Shown here: positions 27,856-37,035 of the stretch, piece by piece
Numbering within the stretch: the first letter of the stretch is position 1
Layout: each line of letters starts with the position of its first letter
From: Bog-473 sp963737745
Lineage (GTDB): Bacteria > Actinomycetota > Acidimicrobiia > Acidimicrobiales > RAAP-2
DNA length: 64,000 bases
Reading direction: 5' to 3'
NCBI GenBank assembly: GCA_963737745.1
Contig: CAVTTR010000004.1
Location: 1-64,000 of the forward strand
Notes under the pieces: generated by a model
Told to the model about the DNA's origin: nothing
Databases searched by the model: none
What the model saw: the letters and a program-made list of their open reading frames with translations, nothing else
Translations under genes and position numbers: made by a program

Positions 27856-28893
27856 GTGGCCGTAGACCTGACTGGTGGATTGTCCGACGAGCTCGAATTC
27901 GTCTTCGCAGAGCAGCCCAATGAGCCTGAAATGCGTGAGTCCGTAAACGCCTGGATTTGGGATGACGGTGTCGAATTCGGGCTTCCCCGCATAGGGGTCG
28001 AAGCCGTCGCTGATCAGTGGGACACACACGACATTCAGGTCAACGTAGCGTTCCCTGATGGCCGTGTGTTTAACGTTTTCGGCCCAGGCGCAATCCACGA
28101 TCCGTTCGGAGCTGATGGCAAACCCCGAGTCCTCGGTGCCGGACCTCTCTCGTTCGAAATGCTCGAGCCGTTCGGGCACCTGCGCATGCGCGTGCAAGGT
28201 GAGGCAATTGGCACCACGGTTGAGGCCCAGATGAGTGGCGGCGCGAGGGGCCAAGGAGCGTCGGTCCCAATCGACATCGAGGTCGATATGCATCCCGCCG
28301 CACCGGCGTGGCTTAACGGTGGGTTGCTCCCCGAAGCCAAGCGCGTGCTGGACGAACAAGAAGAAGGCGACCTCATGGGTCATCCGTGGCGCTTCGAGCA
28401 GCTGTGTCGAGCGACCGGCAGCCTGCGCATTGGCGACGAAACCTACGAGATCAACGGCGGGGCGAATCGGGTCCGTCGACAAAGCATCCGGCGCACCGCC
28501 AAACTGCGAGGTCACGCCTGGGGGGCATCAATATTCCCGAGTGGGCGCGGGTTCTCCTACATGGCCTATCCGCCTCGCGATGACGGCATAAACACCTACA
28601 ACGAGGGGTACATCTTTGAAGGTGACGGGCCTCTCATCCCCGCACGTGTGGTCGACGCGCCATGGCTCCGCACGCTCTCTCCGAAGGGTGAGGACGTGTC
28701 GTTCGTCCTCGAGACCGAAAACGGCAAAACTGTGTCGATCACCGGGGAGACAGTTGTCTCGACGTTCCATGTGATGCCGCCTGACGTAGGCGGTGGGCTG
28801 CAACTTAGTCAGGCAATTTCCAGATTCACATGGGATGGCGAAAGCGCAAACGGCATGACGGAGCGCTCCACGGCGACCAAACACGTGAGTTGA
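27856..28893 (+). CDS. Uncharacterised beta-rich protein, paralogue of 32586-33632
   Basis: 345 residues from GTG 27856 (AVDLTGGLSDELEFVF), behind AAAAAGGGGG. It aligns along its whole length with the protein at 32586, for example EMRESVNAWIWD, EFGLPRI, WDTHDIQVNV, LLPEAKRVLDEQEEG, and the ends TFHVMPP/SCFSVMGG. Conserved aromatics (GHAWGASIFPSG, YNEGYIFEGDG) suggest a beta-barrel with a hydrophobic pocket, like hydroxyneurosporene-dehydrogenase or lipocalin-like hypothetical proteins of mycobacteria and sphingomonads, but I cannot place it in a named family. No signal peptide. The paralogue is followed directly by a sulfotransferase, hinting at lipid- or terpenoid-related work. Confidence 0.7.
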   Translation: MAVDLTGGLSDELEFVFAEQPNEPEMRESVNAWIWDDGVEFGLPRIGVEAVADQWDTHDIQVNVAFPDGRVFNVFGPGAIHDPFGADGKPRVLGAGPLSFEMLEPFGHLRMRVQGEAIGTTVEAQMSGGARGQGASVPIDIEVDMHPAAPAWLNGGLLPEAKRVLDEQEEGDLMGHPWRFEQLCRATGSLRIGDETYEINGGANRVRRQSIRRTAKLRGHAWGASIFPSGRGFSYMAYPPRDDGINTYNEGYIFEGDGPLIPARVVDAPWLRTLSPKGEDVSFVLETENGKTVSITGETVVSTFHVMPPDVGGGLQLSQAISRFTWDGESANGMTERSTATKHVS

Positions 28894-29116
28894 CGCCCAC
28901 CTTTCGATCGCGACAGGACGGCTGACAGCGTGAGCGCACTCCTGCCCTCTTCTCTTGGCCCGGCGCCTTCCTGCGGGACTTTGACTTCGGAGCTCGACCG
29001 AGGTCCTGGCCCGACGTACGGCAACGTTTCGAGCGGAGCACAGCGAATTGGGCACGCAACATGGTCGAATCGAAGTTGCGGACTAGGAGGAACACCTTGA
29101 TGAACAAGCGGACGTC

Positions 29117-29815
29117 ATGACGATCACCGAATCGAAGCCAACAGCGGATGCTCCAGCCGAAGTGACTATATGGGTTGATCCCGGGTGCCCATGGTGCTTT
29201 CAGACGGCGCGTTGGGCTCGCCAACTCGAAGCGGATGGCACGATCAAACTCGGTTGGGGATTCCTATCACTAGAGATACACAACTCCGAGGCGAAGGAAC
29301 TCGACCTGGCCACACACATCGGATCGGTTCCCTCTATGCGGGTTGCCTTGCTCATACGGGAGGAACTTGGCCACGCTCAGGCTGGCCGTTTCTACGACGC
29401 CATCGCTGGCCGGCGGCATCACCGCGACGAGCAGTTGAAGCTTCCCGAGACAATCCGGGCCGCTTTGGTCGAGGTTGGTCTTGACGATGCTTACCTGGAA
29501 CGAGCTCTTGCCGATGAAGGGACCGCCGATCTCCTCATGGAGGACTACCGCTCCATCTCGGAGCGGGCGATAGGTGTGCCTACCTTCGAGTTCGATGGAC
29601 CTGGGGGGCCCACGGCGTTCGGACCAGTGATCGCCCGGCTCCCGGAAGGGAAAGACGCCCGTGAGTTGTGGGAGCACTTTGCGTGGATCGCGCGCAATGA
29701 GAACGTGTACGAGATAAAACGTGTCCGCAGTGACCTACCGGACCTCGAGGGCCTCCGACTGGCCCAGCGACGGCGCGCGAAACGGCTAGCCACCGAAAAG
29801 GCAGCGCCAAGGTGA
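29117..29815 (+). CDS. DsbA-like thioredoxin-fold protein with CPWC (mycothiol nitroreductase type)
   Basis: 232 residues. WVDPGCPWCFQTARW at residues 19-33 holds the redox pair Cys24-x-x-Cys27, matching the actinobacterial Rv2466c-like mycothiol-dependent reductases. The all-helical insertion (EIHNSEAKEL...GRFYDAIAG) and ISERAIGVPTFEFDG (cis-Pro region) follow. It would use mycothiol or a thioredoxin-type partner to reduce electrophiles or disulfides. Start ATG 29117. The next gene overlaps it by 4 bp (GTGA), so the pair is translationally coupled. Confidence 0.82.
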   Translation: MTITESKPTADAPAEVTIWVDPGCPWCFQTARWARQLEADGTIKLGWGFLSLEIHNSEAKELDLATHIGSVPSMRVALLIREELGHAQAGRFYDAIAGRRHHRDEQLKLPETIRAALVEVGLDDAYLERALADEGTADLLMEDYRSISERAIGVPTFEFDGPGGPTAFGPVIARLPEGKDARELWEHFAWIARNENVYEIKRVRSDLPDLEGLRLAQRRRAKRLATEKAAPR

Positions 29816-30447
29816 ACGAGGTCCGTCAGGCCTTCCTCGACGCGGCCACCGCCGGATCGATGTTGCTCGACCATCCGCAGCTTGGGGCCCTCTGGGACGA
29901 ACCTGGCGCATCAGAGGGCATGACTGTCGGCGGAATCGCCACCCATCTGGTCCAATCCGGCATGGAGTCTTTGCAGAACTTCCTCGAGGCACCTGCGCCT
30001 CAGCCATCCGGCCGATTACTGGCACCAGGCCGCTACTTCTCCGGACAATCCTTGGACCTCGAACACGAAGACCACCGCACCATACGCGACAGCGCAAATA
30101 CAGCGGCGCAGGTTGGATTGGATGAGGTACGACACCGCGCTGTCACGGTCATATCGACGTTGACAACGCGGCTAGCGGCGGAGAGCGACGACCGCCTCGT
30201 GTTGGTGCTCGGCCGGTTCACTATGACACTGAACGATTTGACGGTAACCCGGCTCGTAGAAGTTCTTGCTCACAGCGACGACCTCGCGACCAGCCTGGAC
30301 GTCGTCTATGAGCCGCCCCCAGTAGCGCTGACGATTGTTCTCGACTGTCTGACCGACGTAGCCCGGCGTCGCCACGGAGATCGCGCCGTCCTTCGTACCG
30401 TCGCCCGCGGAGGCCGTGTAAGCCAACCCGTGTTCCCTGTGTTCTGA
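29812..30447 (+). CDS. Maleylpyruvate isomerase/DinB-like mycothiol-dependent protein
   Basis: 211 residues; GTG 29812 overlaps the preceding stop. The start motif MTVGGIATHLVQSGMESL and the four-helix pattern match the mycothiol-dependent maleylpyruvate isomerase N-terminal (MDMPI/DinB-like) family, which uses mycothiol as cofactor and often a metal-bound His. Here a candidate His is in ATHLVQS, and VEVLAHSDDLATSL follows in the last helix. Physical coupling to a mycothiol-type reductase supports the assignment. Substrate unknown. Confidence 0.75.
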   Translation: MNEVRQAFLDAATAGSMLLDHPQLGALWDEPGASEGMTVGGIATHLVQSGMESLQNFLEAPAPQPSGRLLAPGRYFSGQSLDLEHEDHRTIRDSANTAAQVGLDEVRHRAVTVISTLTTRLAAESDDRLVLVLGRFTMTLNDLTVTRLVEVLAHSDDLATSLDVVYEPPPVALTIVLDCLTDVARRRHGDRAVLRTVARGGRVSQPVFPVF

Positions 30448-30465
30448 GGCTCTAAATTGATGCCG

Positions 30466-31245
30466 CTAACCAGGCTTGCCCTTCTGTTGCCTGCGCTTTG
30501 TGGTCTGCTTACTTGAAGCGATTCGAACTGGCACTTGGCCCCCCCGAATCGCACCTGAGACAAGGTCCAATACCCAAGTGATTGCTCCGATTGCGTCGTC
30601 GGTATCGAGCTTCCACGAGGTCAGGAGTCGTTCGTAGGCGACGGTACTCCAAAGGACATCAAGGATGCCCGCCACCTGCTGGCGTTCAGTCTCTGTCCAT
30701 TCTTCGGAATGGACTGCAATCGCTTCTAGGAGTGCCTGCTGTCGTCGTTGATCATCCTCCGTGAGGGTTGGATCTACCTCAGGAGGAGAGGTACTCCGTC
30801 CTTCGTGAAAGACGGCGAACTTTCCCAGAGCCTTGAAGACTCGGCCCGCCATGACCGGTAAGCGTTCTAGCGAAAGATTTTCATATGTGACACCGGCCTC
30901 TCGTTCGAGCTGTCGCAACACAGCGCGATGGAGCTCTTGTTCAGTGGTGAAATACCGAAAGACCGTCCGTTCCGCCACCCCGGCGCGCTGCGCCACAGCG
31001 CGGAAGGTGAGGCCACGCCAATCCAGTGAAGGGAATTCGCGTGCGAGCGCGGCTCCAACTATCAGGATTCGTCGACGAGTTTCTGCCTTTTGCTGAGCGC
31101 GTAATGGACTGGTGTAGGCCCGGCGCGTCTGCGCGCGAGCACCTTCAGCCTTTCGACGTGATATTGCCGTATTGGACTTCTTTGGAGCTCCGGTGTCGAA
31201 CTCGTCTTTGCCCATGACGGAACGGGACTCCTGGATCGTGGTCAA
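30466..31245 (-). CDS. TetR-family regulator
   Basis: 259 residues with a long basic N-terminal tail (RRKAEGARAQTRRAYTSPLRAQQKAETRRRIL) before the helix-turn-helix (LTFRAVAQRAGVAERTVFRYFTTEQELHRAVL). The C-terminal tail is Lys-rich (TTKRRQQKGKPG). ATG 31245 or 31215 can start it. It is convergent with the mycothiol pair and follows the sulfotransferase on the same strand, so it may control either. Confidence 0.82.
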   Translation of the reverse strand: MTTIQESRSVMGKDEFDTGAPKKSNTAISRRKAEGARAQTRRAYTSPLRAQQKAETRRRILIVGAALAREFPSLDWRGLTFRAVAQRAGVAERTVFRYFTTEQELHRAVLRQLEREAGVTYENLSLERLPVMAGRVFKALGKFAVFHEGRSTSPPEVDPTLTEDDQRRQQALLEAIAVHSEEWTETERQQVAGILDVLWSTVAYERLLTSWKLDTDDAIGAITWVLDLVSGAIRGGQVPVRIASSKQTTKRRQQKGKPG

Positions 31246-31350
31246 GTTGGGAGCAGGCCAATCATTAGCCGTAAATACCGTACCTCACCAGCGACCCAGC
31301 TAAACGAACGGTGACGAGACCACGCGAGCGATCGCGCGATCGCAACGGGA

Positions 31351-31371
31351 CCCCTTTGAACCAAAAAGGGG
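31351..31371 (-). terminator. Possible terminator downstream of the sulfotransferase gene
   Basis: CCCCTTT (31351-31357) and AAAGGGG (31365-31371) form a 7-bp stem with a 7-base loop between the sulfotransferase stop (31412) and the TetR start (31245) on the minus strand. No T tract, so it is weak evidence. Confidence 0.3.
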
Positions 31372-31411
31372 CCTGAGCCAGCCACTCGGGCGAACTCGAC
31401 CACCAATTTGG

Positions 31412-32566
31412 CTATAACAGCGGTCCGAAGCGCGCTCGGTACGCGCCGAACTGCTCCTCCAACGCTTCAGGCGTGATTCCAAACTCTTCGGCGTTATATT
31501 CATGCCTACCGTGCTTATCGGCGGGGTTGTCAGCTCGCCACGCAAGCATGAGCTCGACCGTCTCGTCGCTCAAGTCATCGTCGAGCCACTCGTAGAGACG
31601 ACGGATTTCGGCGATTGGGTCAGCCTGAAACCGCGTGAAGCCGATATCAAAGAACTTGGCGTCTCTCGCCGGATCGGTGCGAAATGCGAGCATTCGGTCA
31701 AGGGCGACCGACCACTGATGCATGTTGAGCTCACCCACGTAGAGAGGGTCAATCTCATTGCCGGCTTGCAGCATCGTGTAGTAAAGATCAGAGACCGATG
31801 GCAGTACCTTTGATACGTCACGATGGGTTTGCACGAAACGAGCGTCGGGAAATACCTTCTCATAGGCGTCCAGAAAAAGGATGTGGGTCGGATTCTTGAG
31901 CCGCCAGACCTTTTGTGGAGTCTTCCACTGCAATAGTTTCAGAACGCGCTTCTCATAGAGGTACATCGGCTCCATGTCGCAGTTGAGAAACCATTCGGCG
32001 TAGGTGGGTATATAGGCGGTGACGAGAAACATCTGGGATTTGAAATCCAGCGCCATCATGTTCTGGTCTTCCATAGGACCCGTGGCGGAATGTGGAAGCA
32101 TCGCCTGTAGTCGGTCTGCTACGTGCTGACTCGACAGATCGATCACGGCGCGTTGTCGTGCCATACGAGCTTCGTCGGCCTCGGGAGACACTCCGGGTGG
32201 TGGGCAGGGATCGGACTGTTCCCAAGCCAGGAGGTTCCGAAATGTGTGGTCCTCACTCAGAAGGTGAGACAGCGCGGTCGATCCAGTACGGGGGAAGCCC
32301 ACCCCCAGCATTTCAACCCGTAATTCCTGTTCGTCAATCTCGGGATGGCGGCTGTACCAGTCCTCTACGCGTAGCCGGGTGATTAACGGGTGAACCAAAC
32401 TGGTGAAAAAGGACTCCCGGCCGTAGTCATTGAATCGCCCTTCGGTGTCGGCCGATCGAACCAGCACCTCGAGACCTTCCCGCCAGGTGTCGCCGCCGAA
32501 GTCATCCAACCCCGTCTCGGCACGGGCTTTTCCGATGATCTCCTCGATCAAAGTTGCGACGGTCAC
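31412..32566 (-). CDS. PAPS-dependent sulfotransferase
   Basis: 384 residues of the Sulfotransfer_3 type. The 5'-phosphosulfate-binding loop VGFPRTGSTALSHLL is near residues 95-110, and the 3'-phosphate binding region FVQTHRDVSKVLPSVSDL is in the middle, with WRLKNPTHILFLDAYEKVFPDAR before it. It moves a sulfuryl group from PAPS to a hydroxyl or amine. Only 19 bp separate it from the paralogous protein at 32586 upstream on the same strand, and the CysD/CysNC genes that make PAPS lie immediately beyond, with CysQ to clear PAP. It therefore looks like a local sulfation module. The acceptor is unknown. Confidence 0.85.
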   Translation of the reverse strand: MTVATLIEEIIGKARAETGLDDFGGDTWREGLEVLVRSADTEGRFNDYGRESFFTSLVHPLITRLRVEDWYSRHPEIDEQELRVEMLGVGFPRTGSTALSHLLSEDHTFRNLLAWEQSDPCPPPGVSPEADEARMARQRAVIDLSSQHVADRLQAMLPHSATGPMEDQNMMALDFKSQMFLVTAYIPTYAEWFLNCDMEPMYLYEKRVLKLLQWKTPQKVWRLKNPTHILFLDAYEKVFPDARFVQTHRDVSKVLPSVSDLYYTMLQAGNEIDPLYVGELNMHQWSVALDRMLAFRTDPARDAKFFDIGFTRFQADPIAEIRRLYEWLDDDLSDETVELMLAWRADNPADKHGRHEYNAEEFGITPEALEEQFGAYRARFGPLL

Positions 32567-32585
32567 GCTGGTGTGTCGAGGCGCA

Positions 32586-33632
32586 TTAGGCCCGATCCAG
32601 TTTGTCGGCTGGAAGCGAGCGCTCCATCATTCCGTTGGCGCTCTCGCCATCGAGCGTGTAGCGGACAATCGCTTGTTGCAAAATAGGAAAGTTCCCAGCA
32701 TCAGGTCCGATTCCGCCCATGACGCTGAAACAAGACACTACGGATTCGCCCTGGATCCGGGTCGTTCCTTTCTCCGACTCCAACACGACCGAAACATCCT
32801 GGCCGCGGGGTTGGAGCTTCTTCAGCCACGGGGCCTCGACAACCCAGGCGGGGATTAAAGCGCCATCCCCCTCAAAGATGAACCCCTCGTTATAGGTCGG
32901 CACGCCGTCTTCTCGGGGCGGGTAGACGATGTATCCAAAAGCTCGTCCACTCGGGAACACCGACGACTGCCAGGCGTGCCCCCGAAAGGTCCCTAAGCGC
33001 CGCACGCCTTGTCGCCGAACCCGTAAGGCTCCCCCATCGATCGAGTACTGGCGGTCGCCGATCCGGAGGCTCCCGGTCGCTCGAGACAGTTGCTCATAGC
33101 GCGGGCCGCCCATGAGCGCGCCTTCGTCCTGTTCGTCGAGCACCCGCTTCGCCTCGGGCAGCAGGGCACCGTTCTCCCACGCCGGCACAACGGAGACTAA
33201 GTCGAGGTCCACCTCGACCGGGACGTCGCCCTCTCCCTGCGCACGCCCGCCGGCCATTTGCTCCGCCACTGTGCTGGCGACTGCGAGTCCATCCAAACGC
33301 ATTCGCCAGTGCTTGAACGGCTCGAGCAGTTCATAGGAGAGCGGGCCAGCGCCCAAGATGCGCGGCTTTCCGTCGGCGCCGGCAGGATCGTGCACCTTTC
33401 CCTCGGAGAAGATGTTGAAGACCCGACCGTCAGCAAATGAAATATTGACCTGTATCCCATGTGTATCCCAGTTGTCGCCCACGGCCTCGATCGCTATGCG
33501 GGGCAAGCCGAATTCGGTCCCATTGTCCCAAATCCATGCGTTGACTGACTCGCGCATTTCCGGATCTTCGGGTTGATCGGCGAACACAAACTCGCGGTCG
33601 TCCGACAAGCCAGCAGTCAAATCTACAGCCAC
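32586..33632 (-). CDS. Uncharacterised beta-rich protein, paralogue of 27856-28893
   Basis: 348 residues from GTG 33632 (AVDLTAGLSDDREFVF) behind AAAAGGGGAGGGC. By eye well over half of positions match the plus-strand copy. Conserved Trp/Tyr/Gly clusters (VNAWIWDNGTEFGLPRI, FRGHAWQSSVFPSG, YNEGFIFEGDG) suggest a ligand pocket. It sits 19 bp before the sulfotransferase and probably shares its transcript. Family not recognised; the presence of two copies and of a sulfotransferase partner suggests lipid- or terpenoid-type substrates, which is inference. Confidence 0.7.
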   Translation of the reverse strand: MAVDLTAGLSDDREFVFADQPEDPEMRESVNAWIWDNGTEFGLPRIAIEAVGDNWDTHGIQVNISFADGRVFNIFSEGKVHDPAGADGKPRILGAGPLSYELLEPFKHWRMRLDGLAVASTVAEQMAGGRAQGEGDVPVEVDLDLVSVVPAWENGALLPEAKRVLDEQDEGALMGGPRYEQLSRATGSLRIGDRQYSIDGGALRVRRQGVRRLGTFRGHAWQSSVFPSGRAFGYIVYPPREDGVPTYNEGFIFEGDGALIPAWVVEAPWLKKLQPRGQDVSVVLESEKGTTRIQGESVVSCFSVMGGIGPDAGNFPILQQAIVRYTLDGESANGMMERSLPADKLDRA

Positions 33633-33834
33633 GTGCCCTCCCCTTTTGAGCAGCTTGGTGTCAGAAGTATGTCAAGAATATATTTGCCTGTCAATCCACT
33701 CGAATGCGGTCAGTGTCCAAATTCCAACCGGCCAATTCAACGCTCCCTCCATTGGGGCAAATTCACTTCGTTCACTTCCCAAATGTCAGGGAGAGAGTGA
33801 TCCACGGAGAGCCTCACTCAACGAATGCAAGGTT

Positions 33835-35760
33835 CTACGGGGTGGGCCGGGGGGGCTCCAAGATGCCCGCTGCTCGGAGATGTTGAATTACCACCTCGGC
33901 GTTCGCAATGGCGGGCAAACTGCCCCCTGCGTCGAGGTGGAGTTCTGGTTCCTCGGGTGGCTCGTACGGAGAGTCGACCCCGGTGAAATTCAGCAGTTCC
34001 CCCCGACGGGCTTTTGCGTACAGACCCTTACGGTCGCGTGCCTCCGCCACCTCTAGGGGAACATCGACGTATACCTCGATGAACTCGCCCTCGTTGAGCA
34101 TCTCGCGCGCCAGCTGGCGCTCGGCCCGGAACGGTGAGATGAACGACGCCAGCACGATGATTCCGGCGTCAACCAGCAGGTTGGTGACTTCCGCCACGCG
34201 GCGTACGTTCTCGACACGATCGGCATCGGTGAATCCGAGGTCCCGATTGAGCCCGTGGCGAACATTGTCGCCATCAAGAAGGTAGGTATGGAAGCCCTGC
34301 TCGTGGAGTCTGCGTTCGACCAGGTTCGCTATCGTCGACTTACCGGCACCTGACAGGCCGGTGAACCAGACGACGGCTGGCCGCTGGCCCTTCTGCCGTG
34401 CGCGGGCAATCTTGTCTATCTCTACCGCCTGCCAATGCACATTGTCGGCTCGCCGCAATGCGAAACGAAGCAATCCGGCGCCGACAGTATTGTTGGTGAA
34501 CCGGTCGATAAGGATAAACCCGCCCATGTCGCGGCTTCGGTCATACGCCTCGAAGGGAACCTCACGATCTAATCTCAGATTGCAAACAGCAATTTCGTTG
34601 AGTTCGAGGGTATTCGCAGCAATGTGTTCGAGCGTATTGACATTCACCTTGTATTTTGGGTGAGCGACGGTGGCCCCAACCGTGCGGGTTCCGAGCTTGA
34701 GCAGGTAGGACCGACCTGGGAGCATGGGTGATTCGCTCATCCAGACGAGATGGCACTCGAACTGGTCGCTGGTCTGTGGTGGGTCGCTGGCTGCGGCGAT
34801 GACATCCCCTCGGCTGACGTCGATTTCGTCATTTATGGTGAGCGTGACCGACTGTCCCGCGATGGCTTCATCGAGATCGCCTTCGGCGGTCACTATGCGA
34901 GCGATGGTCGTCTCGCGACCCGAAGGCACAATGCGTATCCGATCGCCTGGGTGGATGCTTCCTCGGACGATCAGGCCTGCGAAACCACGAAAATCGAGAT
35001 CGGGACGATTGACCCATTGCACCGGCATGCAGAACGACTCGGCGTGAAGATCGTCGGTGATCTCCACGGACTCGAGATGTCCAATGAGCGTGGGTCCTGA
35101 GTGCCACGGAGTGTTTGGGCTGGCCTCGACAATGTTGTCGCCCCGAAGCGCTGACATCGGGATCGAGACGATGTCTTCCAGCCCGATCTCTGCAGCGAAC
35201 GCCCGGTAGTCGGAATCGATCGACCGGAATACGTCCTCAGAGTAGCCGACCAGATCAAGCTTGTTCACCGCCAGAATTACATGGCGGATTCCGAGCAAGG
35301 ACACCAGGAAACTATGACGCCGGGTTTGAGTGAGAACTCCCTTACGGGCGTCGATGAGGATCACCGCCAGGTCGGCAGTGGACGCCCCGGTAACCATATT
35401 TCGGGTGTACTGCTCGTGGCCAGGAGTATCCGCCACGATGAACTTGCGCTGCTCGGTCGAGAAAAAACGATACGCGACATCGATGGTAATTCCCTGCTCT
35501 CTCTCGGCCGTCAGACCGTCCACCAGGAGCGCGAAATCAAGGTCACCTCCCTGCGTGCCAACCTTCTTCGAATCGAATTCCAAAGCGCTGAGGTGGTCCT
35601 CGAAAACGAGCTTCGAGTCGTATAGGAGTCGCCCGATGAGGGTGCTCTTGCCGTCGTCGACACTGCCGCAAGTAATAAAACGCAACAACGACTTCTCTTC
35701 GTGCCGGCGGAGGTAGGCCTCGATATCTGTGCCCACTAGGCGATCAATCTCGTAGACCAT
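33835..35760 (-). CDS. cysNC: Sulfate adenylyltransferase subunit 1/adenylylsulfate kinase fusion
   Basis: 641 residues. GTPase domain first: G1 motif CGSVDDGKST (31-40), DTPGHEQYT, and NKLD; then EF-Tu-like barrels. The kinase domain starts with P-loop TGLSGAGKST near 468 and has ASFISPFRAER and FTGVDSPYEPP. The protein therefore activates sulfate to APS with CysD (GTP-driven) and phosphorylates APS to PAPS. ATG 35760 overlaps the CysD stop by one base (TGATG), so translation is coupled. An upstream frame is only an ORF extension. The fused form is common in actinobacteria. Confidence 0.96.
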   Translation of the reverse strand: MVYEIDRLVGTDIEAYLRRHEEKSLLRFITCGSVDDGKSTLIGRLLYDSKLVFEDHLSALEFDSKKVGTQGGDLDFALLVDGLTAEREQGITIDVAYRFFSTEQRKFIVADTPGHEQYTRNMVTGASTADLAVILIDARKGVLTQTRRHSFLVSLLGIRHVILAVNKLDLVGYSEDVFRSIDSDYRAFAAEIGLEDIVSIPMSALRGDNIVEASPNTPWHSGPTLIGHLESVEITDDLHAESFCMPVQWVNRPDLDFRGFAGLIVRGSIHPGDRIRIVPSGRETTIARIVTAEGDLDEAIAGQSVTLTINDEIDVSRGDVIAAASDPPQTSDQFECHLVWMSESPMLPGRSYLLKLGTRTVGATVAHPKYKVNVNTLEHIAANTLELNEIAVCNLRLDREVPFEAYDRSRDMGGFILIDRFTNNTVGAGLLRFALRRADNVHWQAVEIDKIARARQKGQRPAVVWFTGLSGAGKSTIANLVERRLHEQGFHTYLLDGDNVRHGLNRDLGFTDADRVENVRRVAEVTNLLVDAGIIVLASFISPFRAERQLAREMLNEGEFIEVYVDVPLEVAEARDRKGLYAKARRGELLNFTGVDSPYEPPEEPELHLDAGGSLPAIANAEVVIQHLRAAGILEPPRPTP

Positions 35761-36668
35761 CAGAAGTATCCTTCCTGCTTTTTCTTTTCCATGGAGCCGC
35801 TCGAGTCGTGGTCGATCGAACGGCCCTCCCGCTCCGAAGTCGTGGTGAGGAGCATCTCTTGAATGATGTCGTTGAGAGTCGCTGCGGAGCTTTCCACCGC
35901 GCCGGTCAGCGGGTAACAACCAAGGGTCCGAAACCGCACACTTCTAAGCTTCGGCTCTTCGCCTGGGGCGAGGGGCATGCGGTCGTCGTCGACCATAATC
36001 AGCATCCCGTCTCGTTCAACTACTGGCCGAGGCGCGGCAAAGTACAGAGGAACGATCGGAATGTTCTCGCGATGTATGTACTGCCACACGTCCAGCTCGG
36101 TCCAGTTGGAGAGTGGGAATACTCGGACGCTCTCTCCCGGCCTCTTTCGGGCGTTGTAAAGGTGCCAGAGCTCAGGTCGCTGCTGTTTCGGGTCCCACCG
36201 ATGTTGGGCCGAGCGGATGGAGAACACGCGCTCCTTCGCCCGCGATTTCTCCTCATCACGACGGCCGCCACCGAATGCGAGGTCAAAGGAGTAAAGGTCC
36301 AAGGCCTGCTTAAGGCCTTCGGTCTTCCAAAGATCGGTGTGCATGGCTGACCCATGATCGAATGGGTTAATCCCCCGCTCCAGACAGTCCGGATTCTGAT
36401 GCACGAGCAACTCGATACCGAGTTCGTTAGCGAGCTTGTCGCGAAACTCGTACATAGCGCGGAACTTCCATGTGGTGTCGACATGCAGCAGGGGAAATGG
36501 AGGCTTGGAGGGATAGAACGCCTTCACCGCCAGTCGCAACATCACAGAACTGTCCTTGCCGACTGAGTAGAGCATGACTGGGTGCTCGCTCTCCGACACC
36601 GCCTCCCGGAACACCTGGATGCTTTCGGCCTCTAGTCTCTGCAGGTGGGTGAGTCGTGCCGGGGCCAT
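35760..36668 (-). CDS. cysD: Sulfate adenylyltransferase subunit 2
   Basis: 302 residues. PP-loop motif YSVGKDSSVMLRL near 33-45, LLHVDTTWKF, and the sulfate/ATP-region signatures FGGGRRDEEKSRAKER and NWTELDVWQYI. CysD transfers AMP from ATP to sulfate with CysN. ATG at 36668. Start of the cysD-cysNC operon; sulfate may come through the SulP protein at 19920. Acts in the cytoplasm. Confidence 0.96.
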   Translation of the reverse strand: MAPARLTHLQRLEAESIQVFREAVSESEHPVMLYSVGKDSSVMLRLAVKAFYPSKPPFPLLHVDTTWKFRAMYEFRDKLANELGIELLVHQNPDCLERGINPFDHGSAMHTDLWKTEGLKQALDLYSFDLAFGGGRRDEEKSRAKERVFSIRSAQHRWDPKQQRPELWHLYNARKRPGESVRVFPLSNWTELDVWQYIHRENIPIVPLYFAAPRPVVERDGMLIMVDDDRMPLAPGEEPKLRSVRFRTLGCYPLTGAVESSAATLNDIIQEMLLTTTSEREGRSIDHDSSGSMEKKKQEGYF

Positions 36669-37035
36669 AACTCTCCATCAGTCCTCTCTTGTCGCGGGGA
36701 CGGCACGACCATGCTGCGGGTCAGGACAAGTAAGACTTCGACTCCCCCATCGGACACCGAAACGCCAAGAAGCTGTTGAGTCGCCAGCCCCAGCGAGGTT
36801 TGGTCGCCCCCTTTTAGAGTCAGAAGTGTGCCACCATTCTGCGTGCGCCGTCAAGGAGGTCCACTTGATTGCACTTCCTCGGACGGGAGGTCGGACAGCA
36901 CCGAATTCCACGGATCGTTCGGACCATGCACCGGGCGAGAAGGTCGGCAATTAACCGACCCGGCCGAAACGAGGGTCGAACTCCTTCCCTGACCCTCAAC
37001 CCAATGTGCGGTACGACGAAAGAGCAAATCACGGC
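36669..37035. other. Intergenic between cysD and cysQ
   Basis: 367 bp with only short overlapping frames. It should hold the cysD promoter on the minus strand; no clear -35/-10 pair or cysteine-type operator could be picked out. Confidence 0.4.

Noticed and set aside
35761..35919. N-terminal extension of CysNC
   Set aside because: The extra 53 residues overlap the cysD 3' end; the ATG at 35760 gives the usual start and a coupled stop/start.
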